DNA from: Petrosia ficiformis
Taxonomy: Eukaryota > Porifera > Demospongiae > Haplosclerida > Petrosiidae
DNA length: 64,000 nt
Direction: 5' to 3'
Assembly: GCA_947044365.1 (NCBI GenBank)
Contig: OX345653.1
Coordinates: forward strand, 1,461,001 to 1,525,000
Made by a program: the position numbers and the translations under genes. Below are positions 34,001-45,388 of the stretch, one piece after another (position 1 is the first letter of the stretch; every line of letters starts with the position of its first letter). The notes under the pieces are model-generated. The model did not search any database and was not told where the DNA came from. It was given only the letters and a program-made list of their open reading frames with translations.

Positions 34001-37000
34001 TAATATATAGATTTAATAATAATTATATTCATGACTAGAGCCTGTTGTATATCAAATGTCCTTAACAGCCTCTAATGATAACATACACACCTTACATGGG
34101 ATATAATACCAGCCATTACTAACCATAGTGTGGGAGAGATTTGCTGTAATGCATATTTTTTGGCGTTCTTAACTACTCAAATATATAATTATTATAATTT
34201 ATAACTATTTTTGGTATTTAGCTGTTGACTCAAGAGTACATAATATATAAAAATAATCATTTTTTGTTAATTATATTCATGACTATGTATATCCAATGTC
34301 GTTAACAGTCTATATTGACAACACACGCACAATGTGTACTACATGCAATATATACTGCAATAACTACACTCGCAATGCATACTACAGTAACTACACACAC
34401 ATATATATATACTACACACAATTTGTAGTATATATGAGATATGATATCAGAATTACTTGCTTCAGATACCATAGTGTGGGAGAGATTCACTGTAATGTAT
34501 AATTATTTGAGATTCACTGTAGTGTATAATTATTTCTAGTATTTATTTATTTGTGTGTGTATTTATGCGTGTCTATTTATGTAATTAGTAATTACCTACT
34601 TCTGTATATTATATACAAGATATACATATACATGTATGGAGAAACGAATATCTCTATTATTGCTTTGTTGTCTCATTATACAGTAATCATGACTGTGGGC
34701 CATAATAAATGTATGTATGTACATGTATGTATACATGTATGTATGTTATTTGGTTACGCTGGGAATGGTACATGTTTGCTTGTACTAAATATGCAACTTT
34801 CAAGTGATTGGACTGCATGTTACAATTGAAAACACATTATCAACAGATGATGTAAGGCAGTGAGTATGTATAGCTTGTGGGAGGAAGTGTAGGTGCTGGG
34901 TTCAGACTTATAATTATAAGTGACTATCTGTGAATATTGTTCATTATGTGTACATAGCACATAGTAACATTATATAATCTCACATGTCAATGTAATCTTA
35001 TCCGGTTATTAAATTCCAATTTTGTGAAACTGTGATGATGATTCATCTGTCTGTCTGTCTGTCTATAATTAGGAGAAGCAATATTTGATTTACAGACATG
35101 ACTCAATCCATAGCTAGGTCATTCATTATTTTACCAACTAAGCTTTAGATTAAGTCATGTGTAGCTTCTATTTGGAGCTTGAATGATCTTAAAAGCCTTT
35201 GTTATACATCAATATAATATAACTTATTTAAGAAGCAGCCACAAGAGGAGATTTCTAGCTAATTTAGTGGTCTATAAGCTGAAATTTTGAAGCATATTCA
35301 GTTTATATTTCAGAAGTTGGGATCAACAAATTTAGCAATTGTTTTTAATTGTGTGTTGTACTGTAAGTAATGAAAATCTAATCACTACTCAGAAAACAAC
35401 TTTTCATTTTTTATTGTAAATTTGTATCTGTGAGAACTCATAAAACAATGTCTGTCCTTCGTGATATTTATCTTGTTGGATATGTTGACTTAGTTATGAG
35501 TTTGACTGAATCATGTTATAAAAAATAGAAACTCCATACTGCATTTTGGCATTATGGTTTTCTTCAGATGAAGAAGTCTATTAAGATGAAATATTGTGTG
35601 GAACTTCTCTTTTATATTCTAATAAAAGAACATGTAGCAGCAATAAAGTGTTTTTGTTTTCCTGTCGATCCGTTTATTCATTACATCTGTCTATATCTTT
35701 ATTTCATTACTATGCAGGGATCTCAAAACTGCTCAGCAATAGTTTACGAGGGATCTCAATGTACAAACTATTTTGGAACATGTTCAAAGCCTCTTATTAA
35801 TCTGGAGACTAACACAACTAAAGAAGACAATATTAGACTACTCTTTTTTGTTCTTGACACACAACAACTCAGTGATACTTGTGAACAGGAGAAGTCAATT
35901 CTGAATGAATTTATTTGCCAGTATGCATATCAGCCGTGTGATGACTTTAATGATATTATTATTCCATCAAGAAATGTTTGCGAACATTTGAGAGATTCTG
36001 CTTGTAAAACTGAGTGGGATCTTATAGCTAATGGTGAATTTAGAACCACATTGCCTAACTGTAATGAACTACCTGAGGCACCTTTGCAACCAAACTGTAC
36101 TGATGATGATGGTAAGATCAATACTCTCTATGTTGAGTGTGTATGTTATATTCAGCCAGCATAGAACCACACTGTACTGATAATAATGGTAATATTAAGC
36201 ATGAAACCAAAACTGTATTGACGATAATGGTAAACTTTACTGATGATGATGGCACACAACCAAGCTTGTACTAGCTTTGTTTGTGTGTATGTAATTTCGT
36301 GTGTTGTTAACTATAACTAAAACCCCTTTCATTAAAGCATGGTGACTTTTAATTAACTAAACTATAACTAAATTACAAGTCCATTGCACATGTATAACTA
36401 ACTAAAATGAAAAATGGGCACTTTTAGTTAGTTAACTAAAACTAAAACTAAAACCCTTTTAGAAAACCTAATATTATTTTAGTTAATCAACTATAACTGT
36501 AACTAAAATTATGAGAAAACTGTCATACTATAACTATAACTAGTGATTATTGTCAAACTAAAACAACACTAGTATGTATACATTTAGCCAATGAAAGTGA
36601 TAGAATCAAACTGTACTAATAATAACAGTGGTAAACAAACCGTTGGTATATATGTGTGTAATTATGTATAATAGATAGATTTAACTAGCATGTATTCTAT
36701 GCATACACTGTATATTAGCCTGCAAGTGAAAGCCCACCATATATACACTAGGCAACATTTTCACTTTTTCCTTTGATCTTTCATGTAACACTTGTGACAT
36801 CGTTGAGCATTATAGTGGGCTTAAGAATTAGTCATAAGAATGGAACTGTAACTCATTGAATACTTAGTGTCATGTAGTGATTAATTTGTTATTTATATAC
36901 TTCATGTTGTAACAGTACAGTTATTTGAGAAAACAAGTTTCCATGGTGATGAAACTGTGATACAAACTAATAATATAATGCTCATAATTGTAATATCGAT

Positions 37001-40000
37001 TCAGTAAATTCGCAAAGACTCTTTAATCCTTTGTTTTGTCTCTCCTTCAGAGCTTATCACACCTTCCCCAACCATTGATAATGGTGAAGATAATATTGAT
37101 GATAAAGGAAGTGGAGAGGATTCGACTTGTAAGATTGTATATCCAGGAGAAGCATGTTCTAAGTACCTCAATATTTGTCCAAAGTCTAACGAGATTATCA
37201 TAAACAGCTACGACGGCAGTCTGGAAACAAATATTGCTTTTCTATTCAGTGTATTTGCTTCGTTATCTGTGGATCAATCTTGTCAAGATTCTCAGCCTTT
37301 AGTAGAAGAATTTCTTTGTAGAGTTGCATTCCAGCCTTGTGATGATAAATTTGTAGTTCATTCACCAAATCAAACAACCTGTAAATATATCAGAGACGAA
37401 CTGTGTCCACAAGACTGGATCACACTACAGAACACGCAGTTTGCTGCTGATCTGTTACCAGACTGTGACTTATTTTCTGAAAACTCTGTTTCATTTACAT
37501 GTGGTGAGTTCTTAGCTTCATTTCATATTTCTATAACTTGGCCAAAAATTGATTTTTGTATTTTAAAAGTAAAAGTGAAGTGCTGAGGTTATGTGGTTGT
37601 CATAGTTCAGTGGTGAGAGGAGTGGTGGCTGAAATCAGTAGCCCTAAGTTCTTTCCTTTTTCAGCCTTATTCATTAGAATTTAATGTTTATTATATTAAA
37701 TGATGATTGATTATCTACATTCATACAGAAACAGATTCAAATTCTCAATCCTCTCCATCTCCATCTCCCCTTCCCAACGAGGCCATTAATTTCACAAAGC
37801 AATGTAATGAAGATGAAGGATTCTATCTGTATCTTGTATATGATGAAAATAGTACTTATAATGATACTTGTCAAGCAAGATGTGACCAGTATGTTTTCAC
37901 TGAAAGCCGAACAACAGCTTTGATTGACGATATTTTTATTTTGGGGTCTACACTTGTTGGATTTATTGGTGCCTTTGCTGTTTTGTTTTTGTCTGTTGTT
38001 AGACATGAAAGAATGTGAGTTGTATATAATATTGAAATTAGAGTGGTAGTATGGTAGTAGCTAGGTTGTCAAGGTATAAAATGGTCAACATATGGTGGCA
38101 TAGGAAAGGGAGGAGAGGCTATGGAGTTCTAGCCCCCCTAACTTTCAAGTTACAATCCTGGATTAGGCCCTCCTTTCTTCTGATTTAGTTGCAGCACCTA
38201 CACCTATGTATGGATGGTAGATTAAGCAGGGCCAACGGAAGTGGTGCAGCTGGTGTGGCCATGCACACCACTTTTTCTACTGATGTGCCAATCCTATACC
38301 ATAAACCTATTGTGCATGACAAGGCTGGTTTACTTCGTGCTTCAGAGTGCGCTATGCTAGCCCCCCATCTCCGCATGGCTTGTTTGCGAGGCTTGACTCG
38401 GTAGCCTCAATACAATAACCACACCCACAAAGTAAGGAAGTTTAATTGTTTTTAATAATATTTATCACTTCATACATTTATTCACAATGCAATCTGGCAA
38501 AAAACTTTCATGATAAATGTCTGTGGGCAATGCATCAATTATGAATATGTAATGAAGTTTGGACATTTGTTTCAGGGCTCACCAGTTTTATTTTTGCTTC
38601 CATCAGGCCTGCTAAGACTAAGATGGATCATTCCAGATGCCTGAGCCTACTATGAGTAGTTGCTTAGCAACTAAATTGGGTCATTCAAGATTGCTGAGCC
38701 TACTGTACTACGAGTGGTTGCTTAGCAATTTGAAAAACTATTTTTTGAGGTCTTTGACCACAAAGAAACAATGCCATTTGATGTTAGGCTCAAAGTGAAT
38801 TGTGGTAATCAAATTTAATTGGCAAATTAGAAGGAATGCATTTGTAGTTTCAGCTATAGGTTAGTATGACAATGTCACAATGGCACAATAAATTATATCT
38901 TTTTCTAACAATTTCTTTGCACCTTAATTGAAAGCTAAGTACTTGAAATAGTTTTTATTTCATCTTAGGCTAATATTTCCGAGTGTTTATATTGTATATC
39001 TAACGCTAGAGTTAATGATGTTAGGTAAGTTATTAATGTATATCTTCATCTGCTCTTTCATGATATAACACTTGTATCTGTTTAGGAATAATAGTGATAA
39101 TTCAGTATATTGATAGATGGGGACTTTCTTGTGCTTCTGACAATCTTGTTATTTCAACACTTCAAAATCCTACTCCATTCTGCACAATTTCTGGTATATA
39201 TTATTATGTATATATTTATTCATCAAACTGTCCACATATTCTACTTGACCTTCCATTTAGTTGTCAACCCAATCATTCTTCCATACATTTATCTGTATAT
39301 CAATCCTTCTATCTGTCCATCAATCCATATAATTATTTATCTGTCATTCACTCATCATCTGTCTATCTATCTGTCAAAACATCATTCATTCTTACATATT
39401 ATATCTGTCTGTTGTCCATCTGTCTATCATCCATCTATCTGTCTGTCATTCACTCACTCATCTATCTGTCTGTCATTAACTCATACATCTGTAAGACTGT
39501 TTGTCCGTCTGTCAAACAAATTATTCATCATTACATCAGTCAGTCAGTCAGTCAGTCATTCTAAACAGATAGATGGATGGATAGACATATGGATGAATGT
39601 CATTCGTCCATCATCTATCTATCAATTCATTCACCTATCAATGATCTGTCCATTTATTTATCTATCTCAACTCAATATTCTCTATCTGTTTTATTACTCA
39701 CTGTATTATCAAATCTTTGTTTTTAAGGTTTCATTCTCCAGTATGTTATAATAGCAATCACATATTGGTGGTTCATACATGTCTGCTCCACGTTCTGGAA
39801 GATCATGTTTCCTTTACATGCAAGGCATCATGACAACAAAGGAAAATACATCCACGCCATTTCTGTAATATTCGGATTGATTCTTCCATTGATTTCTCCT
39901 TTAACTAGTTATTTTATTGATGGTTTTGTAATTCAACGATTTCCACCTTTACTGTGTACTGGTAGAAATGAAGCTGTAATTTATGTTACCCTCATTCTAC

Positions 40001-41473
40001 CTATCACTATTGCCATTGCAACTGGTATAACATTTCTGATCATTATTATTCATGTCATTCATCAGGTTAGTGCTTCTCTATAACTCTGCATGCATGGGGG
40101 TAAGAAGATGTTTTGAGTGTATGGGGCTTCAGCTTATGCTAGACCCCAGAGGAATTTGTGGCCCAAGGGGAAGGCCCCTACCTGATGAATTGTGGAGGCT
40201 CAGCAACGTTATTTAAAATTCCATCTCTCAATCAGCTATTTAGAGGTATTGAGAGTAAATACAGATAAAATATATGATTGTAGAAAGGAATTAGGTTTTA
40301 AATTAGAAATTTCCAAAATACTACTAGTCATATTGTAGGTGATTTTCTTTTCTTTACTATTCTTGTTGGCCAAGTATATAGCTGGCTATAATATTTTTAA
40401 TTTAATTATTAATTTTTTTATGGGTCCCTGGCATGTATGTACAATGGGTTCCTACCTCCCTGGCATGTATGCACAATGGGTTAAGTGATCAGTTTTATCT
40501 GTCTGTGATGCAAAAAAAAAACAAATTCAGAAAATGAATTTGTATAGTTCGAACATTTTTTAATTTAAATACGAAATTTATATATGTACCAGGGATTCAT
40601 AGAGGGGGGGAGGCACTGGGATTCCCCCTCAATAATTAGTTTTGATATTGGGGTACAGTGCAAATACAACAATCATAATTATCATTATTTATAATCTAGG
40701 TTCTTACCTCTAAGCTTTGTTTTAAGTGGCTTCATTTGGGTGAACAAATGTTAACTTCAATTTAAATGCGTCTGCACAACATTACAAGTTAGGTCTGCTA
40801 GCCTGAATCCCCCAGCCCCCCCCCCCCCCCCCCCCCCCCAGGACAAACATGGCTATGAATCCCGTGTACTATCTCTCATAACCTAGTTGAGAGTCCATTT
40901 GTTCTCACTCTTCCCTTCTCCTTTTAGAAACAAAGGCTTTTCAAGCATAGAATCTCTAAATCTTATTGGCTTGGTCTGAGTACAGCAGAGAAAAAGCTAT
41001 TGGTGATTTTCGTATACTATATCTTGTTGGGAATTTTGGACATTATTGCCTATACATATGCAATTACTCTAAGGGAATCTGTTGGAAATGCTGTTGAAGA
41101 CAATCTACAGTGTGAAAGCTTGAGAACCGATCCAGATTATGTGTGTGACAGGGATTTTACCTCTATTCGACTGGCAGGAGTATTTGCAATTGTAACCTAC
41201 GTACTACTTGGTTTGTTTACATTAGTTAATTTGTTGTTTGCCGTGAACTTGAATGAAATTAAAATTAAACTTGTGCGCTGGTTCCCGAACTTTGGTAGTG
41301 AGACCTTCCGTTCCAGAACACTCTCTACATCTATCATTGATGGACCAGAAACTCCCTTTGCAATGAAACGAAAACTGACTTATACAGTTTCTAATTCTAA
41401 TACAAATGCAGCAAAAGAATTGGCAACCATTGGACGATCAGGTGTATATCTACACCAAACCACAAACATGTAA
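31070..41473 (+). CDS. Frizzled-like receptor with two CRDs and an N-terminal signal anchor
   Basis: Nine exons: 31070-31402, 33437-33457, 35718-36111, 37051-37503, 37729-38014, 38969-39024, 39086-39193, 39728-40065, 40928-41473, joining in phase to 2535 nt, 844 aa. Order: acidic N-terminal ~70 aa without a cleavable signal, a hydrophobic helix at ~74-96 (ILSVVVVVISIAAVWGMVV), then two Frizzled-type cysteine-rich domains, ~119-250 and ~265-400. Each has ten cysteines and the core CQYAYQPCDD or CRVAFQPCDD. A seven-helix domain from ~467 on follows: TM1 ILGSTLVGFIGAFAVLFLSV, then RHERMLIFPSVYIVYL resembling the Frizzled RYPERPIIFLS segment, and ITYWWFIHV like Frizzled SLWWV. The C-tail after TM7 reads NEIKIKLVRWFPNF; the canonical KTxxxW Dishevelled-binding motif is not exact. 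Frizzled receptors bind Wnt through the CRD and recruit Dishevelled. Two CRDs and an extra N-terminal helix are unusual. Confidence 0.88.
31715..31957. mobile_element. MITE, TAGTGTTG family
   Basis: Ends CACTAGTGTTGTTTTAGTATG and TAACCAAAACAACACTAAC, with AGTTATAGTTATAG inside. First intron of the Frizzled-like gene. Confidence 0.8.
32320..32522. mobile_element. MITE, ACCACTTCC hairpin family
   Basis: Contains ATGAAAGAAGATTTGAGG and arms ACCCAAAATTAAACAAACCA / GGAAGTGGTTTGTTTA. A better copy is at 56540-56733. Short GTAT run at 32735-32795. Confidence 0.75.
33355..33433. repeat. (TCTCTG)n pyrimidine tract at acceptor
   Basis: About 80 bp of TCTCTGTCTCTC ending at the acceptor CTACAG of the 21-bp exon 2 of the Frizzled-like gene. 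Confidence 0.95.
33560..33860. repeat. Degenerate GATGGATAGATGG array
   Basis: Mixed GATA/GATG units in intron 2 of the Frizzled-like gene. Confidence 0.8.
33861..35717. other. Rest of intron 2, Frizzled-like gene
   Basis: Contains two diverged copies of a ~200-bp sequence (ATTCATGACTA...ATGTCNTTAACAG at about 34025 and 34272). An element fragment at 34636-34710 (GGAGAAACGAATATCTCTA) resembles 3060-3120. No coding evidence; an ATG-initiated reading at 35568 runs into exon 3 but lacks support as a start. Confidence 0.5.
36295..36577. mobile_element. MITE, TAGTGTTG family
   Basis: Right end CAAACTAAAACAACACTAGT and left GTGTTGTTAACTATAACT; the internal GGGCACTTTTAGTTAG equals part of the 92-bp array unit at 11 kb. 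Flanking AGCCAATGAAAGTGATAGAATC also matches 11888-11915, so more than the element was copied. Confidence 0.75.
38015..38968. other. Intron 5 of Frizzled-like gene, with GC-richer block
   Basis: About 38180-38405 is GC-richer than its surroundings, with frames open on both strands but no recognised product. The rest is ordinary AT-rich intron. A duplicated segment (TGGTTGCTTAGCAA at about 38650-38730) is visible. Confidence 0.4.
39290..39720. repeat. Degenerate TCTATCTGTC/CATTCAT repeat
   Basis: Pyrimidine-rich tetranucleotide-derived sequence, including CAGTCAGTCAGTCAGTCA at 39538, filling intron 7 of the Frizzled-like gene. Confidence 0.8.
40066..40927. other. Intron 8 of Frizzled-like gene with poly-C run
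   Basis: Includes a duplicated TCCCTGGCATGTATG segment (40424, 40458) and a C run of about 24 at 40817-40839. No coding evidence. Confidence 0.6.
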
Positions 41474-41715
41474 ATTGACTACCACATAATATATTACAAG
41501 TAACTTTACCATTTTATTTGCTAATTTATGTATTAAATTTTAATTCTAAATGTGGATCCTTGATGGACCATTGTTTTTAACCTATTGTGTTGTGGATATA
41601 TTTAATATCATAAATTCTCCAGGATATGCAGTTGACAAAATTAATAACTAATAATAAATAATAAGGGCGTGGACATTTAATTAAAGCAATTTAAAGGTGG
41701 GGCATTTTAATTTAG

Positions 41716-41904
41716 ATGGAGTGGACTCCTTCAAATCCAAATTGTCAAGAAAGTACTGCAAAGTTGGGAACAAAAAGAGCCAGAGAGGAAAGAGAAAGAC
41801 AGATAGTTAGTGATAAAAGAGGCTGTGACGAACCAATGTCATGGTGGACTTGTTTAATGCTTGGTGTGAGCAGTAATCGTTCAAGAATTATTAAAAGAAC
41901 ATAA
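41716..41904 (+). CDS. Possible small protein of 62 aa
   Basis: An ATG-to-stop ORF between the Frizzled-like and CYB5RL genes, encoding a basic protein with KRAREERERQ and a tryptophan/cysteine segment MSWWTCLMLGVSSN near the C-terminus. It lies on the strand of both neighbours and outside repeats. No family is recognised and no splice or poly(A) evidence supports it, so it may be a chance ORF. Confidence 0.3.
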   Translation: MEWTPSNPNCQESTAKLGTKRAREERERQIVSDKRGCDEPMSWWTCLMLGVSSNRSRIIKRT

Positions 41905-42081
41905 GGATATTAATACGTTACAGGTTCATATTATATATATATATTATATATATATATATTTTATACACTGACATTGTATATGGATCTCAACATTGACGCT
42001 CGTGTGTAAATTTTGAAATTATTTTTTTTTTTACTAGTTTTGAATATTTAGATTTTTATTGTTTTATAATTTGATTACAAC

Positions 42082-44008
42082 ATGGCAACTACATCTAGTG
42101 AGTATGAAACTGATCAGTTTCTTCCACAAAAACCTGAAGAACCATTACCAACTGATTGTTGTGGATCAGGTACAACTACATATATAGTACATACACATAA
42201 TTCTGTACATACAGGTATATTGATCACTTTCATGACTTGATCTCTGTGTAGTACATGCATAATTAATACACATATGTACATACCTATCTTCATTTAATAC
42301 TAATAGGATGTACTCCTTGTGTAAATGATCTGTATCAAGAAGAAATGAGTGAATGGTTGAAGTTAAAATCCATGACGGTTTGTGAAAGACGCCAATGGTG
42401 GCAAGAGAAAGAAAAACAACAAAACATATCAACAGATGTTTCTCTGTCTCAAGAAACATTCAGGCAGTTTAGTCATGCACTGTAATATAGATGTCTGCAA
42501 CATCATTGTAAAGATTATTATGTTCACCATGACCTCAGAAAAATGTTCATAACCTTGGTTTGGAATGGCGAACAATCTTTTTACCTACACCATCTTCAAG
42601 CAATTATCTTTTTTTGTGTGTGTCAAATTTCAATCCATAGCTGAGTTACAATACAATCATGTATTAACCTTATAACATTACAATACATATAAAGACATCA
42701 AATCCTAATTTTGAGGTCATCATGAATGTGAACAGACTTTAGTATGCTAACTTAATTTGCATATATCAACTCTTACATCTGTCAGCAGATGTAATGATTG
42801 ACACATTTACAATCTTATAATGTATTCATCTTCTGTTGTGCCTAAAGTAAAATTATATATTAATATTTTGTTCTCTTAGATTTGAGCTGATTTCCATACA
42901 ACGTGTTACTCAAGACTCATTCCTGTACTCATTTGCCTTACCCCAGAATCAAACTTTGGGAATAAGAGCAGGCCAACATGCTATATTACGGTATTGAATA
43001 AATATTATACATGTATATCAGAGGTTTGCTGGAATTTATTAATATTGTAGTATTGAGGATACAGCCGGCCATTACATCACAAGGCAGTATACACCCATTA
43101 GTCCTTTGGAGCAGACTGAACATTTTGATGTTGTTGTTAAGGTAAAAATCCTCATAATTGTTTTATTCTTTTTGGTTACGTCAGTGGATATGTATATCAT
43201 ATATATGTAATAACAGGAGATTAGAAGCTATTTAATTGTACACTACATACCCTTGTAACTTGGTAAACAGATGAATATTCCTTTGTGCCTTTACTGCTCA
43301 TAAGCTCCTGGTCTCATTCCCAGAATATATCTCAGGCTGTACTGTGCTGAACTCTCCTTTGTGCTCGTAAACTCCTGATATTTACTAGTCTCATTCCCAT
43401 TCAGAATGTAGCTAAGGATGGGACTAGCTGCATACATGGAGATTATGATAAGCCATATAAACTATTTATTTTCTAATTCTTAGATTTACGATGATGGAAG
43501 AATGACACAGCTCATTAAATCTTGGAAAATTGGCACTCTTGTTGACTGGAAAGGACCATTTGGAGATTTCTTGTACTCACCAAACCAGTTTAAAAAACTT
43601 GTAATGCTAGCTTGTGGAACAGGAATTGCTCCAATGGTTCAAATCATAAGATATATATTGGACAATGAAGATGATTATACATTCATTTGCCTTCTTTATG
43701 CATCCAGAACTCAACACGATATTTTACTAAAGGACATCATAGATAAGTTCAAGGATTACTGGAATTTTAAAGTAACATACTTCTTAAGTAGAAGTTGTGT
43801 TATTTCTATTGAATCTAACAAAGGACTTGTTTGTTATGATGATGTTGTCCAGTTTGGCAGGATTGATAAGACAGTATTAATTAACGAGATACCATCTCCA
43901 TCCACATCTGTACAAGTGCTGATTTGTGGGACAAAGTCGTTTGATAAAGATATGATTAAGTATTTATTAGAAATAGGATATACACGTAGTCAGATTTTTA
44001 AACTTTAG
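42082..44008 (+). CDS. CYB5RL: NADH-cytochrome b5 reductase-like protein
   Basis: Five exons: 42082-42169, 42307-42481, 42880-42990, 43051-43141, 43484-44008 (990 nt, 329 aa; human CYB5RL is ~315). The N-terminal ~55 aa form an oxidoreductase-like motif (PLPTDCCGSGCTPCVNDLY). Then comes the FAD-binding domain with GQHAILR and RQYTPIS (flavin contact, RxYTxx), then GPFG, then the NAD(H) domain with CGTGIAPM and a final CGTKSF in place of the usual CGPP. The enzyme should pass electrons from NADH via FAD to an acceptor such as cytochrome b5; the actual partner is unknown. Exon 2 splices within codon CT|A at a GTAATA donor just before an apparent stop. The gene starts about 600 bp after the Frizzled-like stop, same strand. 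Confidence 0.88.
42518..42745. mobile_element. MITE, CATTCACCATGACCTCA family
   Basis: Left TGTTCACCATGACCTCAGA, right TTGAGGTCATCATGAATG. Intron 2 of the CYB5RL gene. Confidence 0.8.
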
Positions 44009-44121
44009 TTCTGTAGTGATAATCTCCACATAATAGAATGTATGTTGTATTTATGAATTCACATATAGAATATATTATTCCATAAAGGTTCCAAACTGCG
44101 TTTTCAGTATTTCATAGTACA

Positions 44122-44194
44122 TGTAGAGGCTGGTCTCGTGTAGCCAGACCCTTCCTCTGTAGGTTGGGTCTGGCTATGAGAGACTAGGTAGAGG
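44122..44194. mobile_element. Short hairpin (GTCTCGTGTAGCCAGACCC)
   Basis: Arms GTCTCGTGTAGCCAGACCC and GGGTCTGGCTATGAGAGAC with a short spacer, directly left of the 44195 element. Confidence 0.75.
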
Positions 44195-44937
44195 CATAGA
44201 TTATATAGACTACGTATAAGGGATTGGAAACGCCCACGCATTTCCGTACACTCCGTTGCCCCACCCTATCTTTTTTAGCCAGCCCCTCCCCTCTAAATAC
44301 AATGCGCTATGCATGCAAGACTGGTAAAGAACTTGTTTTAAATCGTGTATAATTAAAGAACACTTTTGTTAAACTAATTGATAATATCACCAACCAACAT
44401 AGGAGTGCTATACCTTCAGCTAGAAAACTGGAGTGTTGAACTATATGACCTACCACACTGCTTAGAGTCCCCAAAATGTAAGTACCTCGTAACCGTTTCA
44501 ACTGGATTTTCTACATCTAAACGGTAACTTTTTTCTCTATATTTGTTTTAAACCCATGTATTTTTATTGAGTAACAAAACTTACATGGGAATATTGCAAT
44601 AGAACTGTTATTAAAAGAAGTAAGAGTCCCAAAACCCGTTTTCGTTATGATATGTACTAAAAAACAATGGTTTTTAACATCGTACATGATTTGTTGCTAA
44701 TGTTTTAGCAGTTGAGATGTTAAAACGATACAATAGCAACATGTGTATCAAGAAAAAACACCTTAATTGTCCAGTTTCAGCAAGGAATAGTGTTTTTTCT
44801 ATGATCAGTCCTCACTACTAAGTAATAAAATTTAATTGATTTCTGGGGACACGGAGTGCGTCACAGACTTATGCATTGATGCTATGGGATCACGTGCGCC
44901 GTTTCCAATCCCTTATACGTAGTCTATATAATCTATG
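44195..44937. mobile_element. ~740-bp non-autonomous element with ~36-bp TIRs
   Basis: CATAGATTATATAGACTACG at the left is matched exactly, inverted, at the right, and continues through TATAAGGGATTGGAAACG. No transposase ORF is visible inside. Confidence 0.85.
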
Positions 44938-45388
44938 GTAGAGGTTTCTTGAACTTATAACGAATATTTCACCCCAAGGGCTTTCTTCAGTTCTTTATCT
45001 GAAGGCCCTTGGGATCAACTGGCACAGACGGCCCCTCATTAATTATGCACGATAGGTTAATGAGGGGCCGTCTGTGCCAGCTGATCCGGCCCTTGGGTCC
45101 AAATGTTCATTTCAACAATAAAATGTATTTATTACTATCAAGTTCAACAAACCTCTACTAAGAATAAGAATACAAGGGGCATTGACTGTTGACGCTGTCC
45201 TTACATGTGATAATTAAATGACTCCTGTTGAAATACTTGCTTTGCTACGTCCACACATTCTAATCTACTAGGAGAGAACCATCAGTAGTTGCAGGCAGAC
45301 ATAAAAGACTCAAGAGTCAGAAATTACAAATTACATGAGTGTTTGCGCATGCGCAGTGCAGAAAATTGACAAATTGTAGACCCTGAAA
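44938..45388. other. Upstream region of DUF4139 gene with hairpin
   Basis: A strong hairpin (CTGGCACAGACGGCCCCTCA and its complement, 45003-45098) lies here. The segment TGCGCATGCGCAGTG at 45346 is a GC-rich palindrome of the NRF-1 type (GCGCATGCGC), about 40 bp upstream of the start codon, and is the best promoter candidate. Confidence 0.6.
45346..45360. promoter_or_regulatory. NRF-1-like palindrome TGCGCATGCGCA
   Basis: Perfect match to the core NRF-1 site, located close upstream of the DUF4139 gene start, a usual position for such sites in TATA-less animal promoters. Confidence 0.55.

Noticed and set aside
35568..36164. Alternative start for the Frizzled-like protein at 35568 with a hydrophobic leader
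   Set aside because: The segment 35568-35717 reads as intron ending TATGCAG. Upstream exons join in phase at 35718, and the leader is not a convincing signal peptide. It remains a less likely alternative promoter product.
39094..39751. Long ORFs over intron 7 of the Frizzled-like gene
   Set aside because: Tetranucleotide repeat translation; the flanking exons splice in phase without it.
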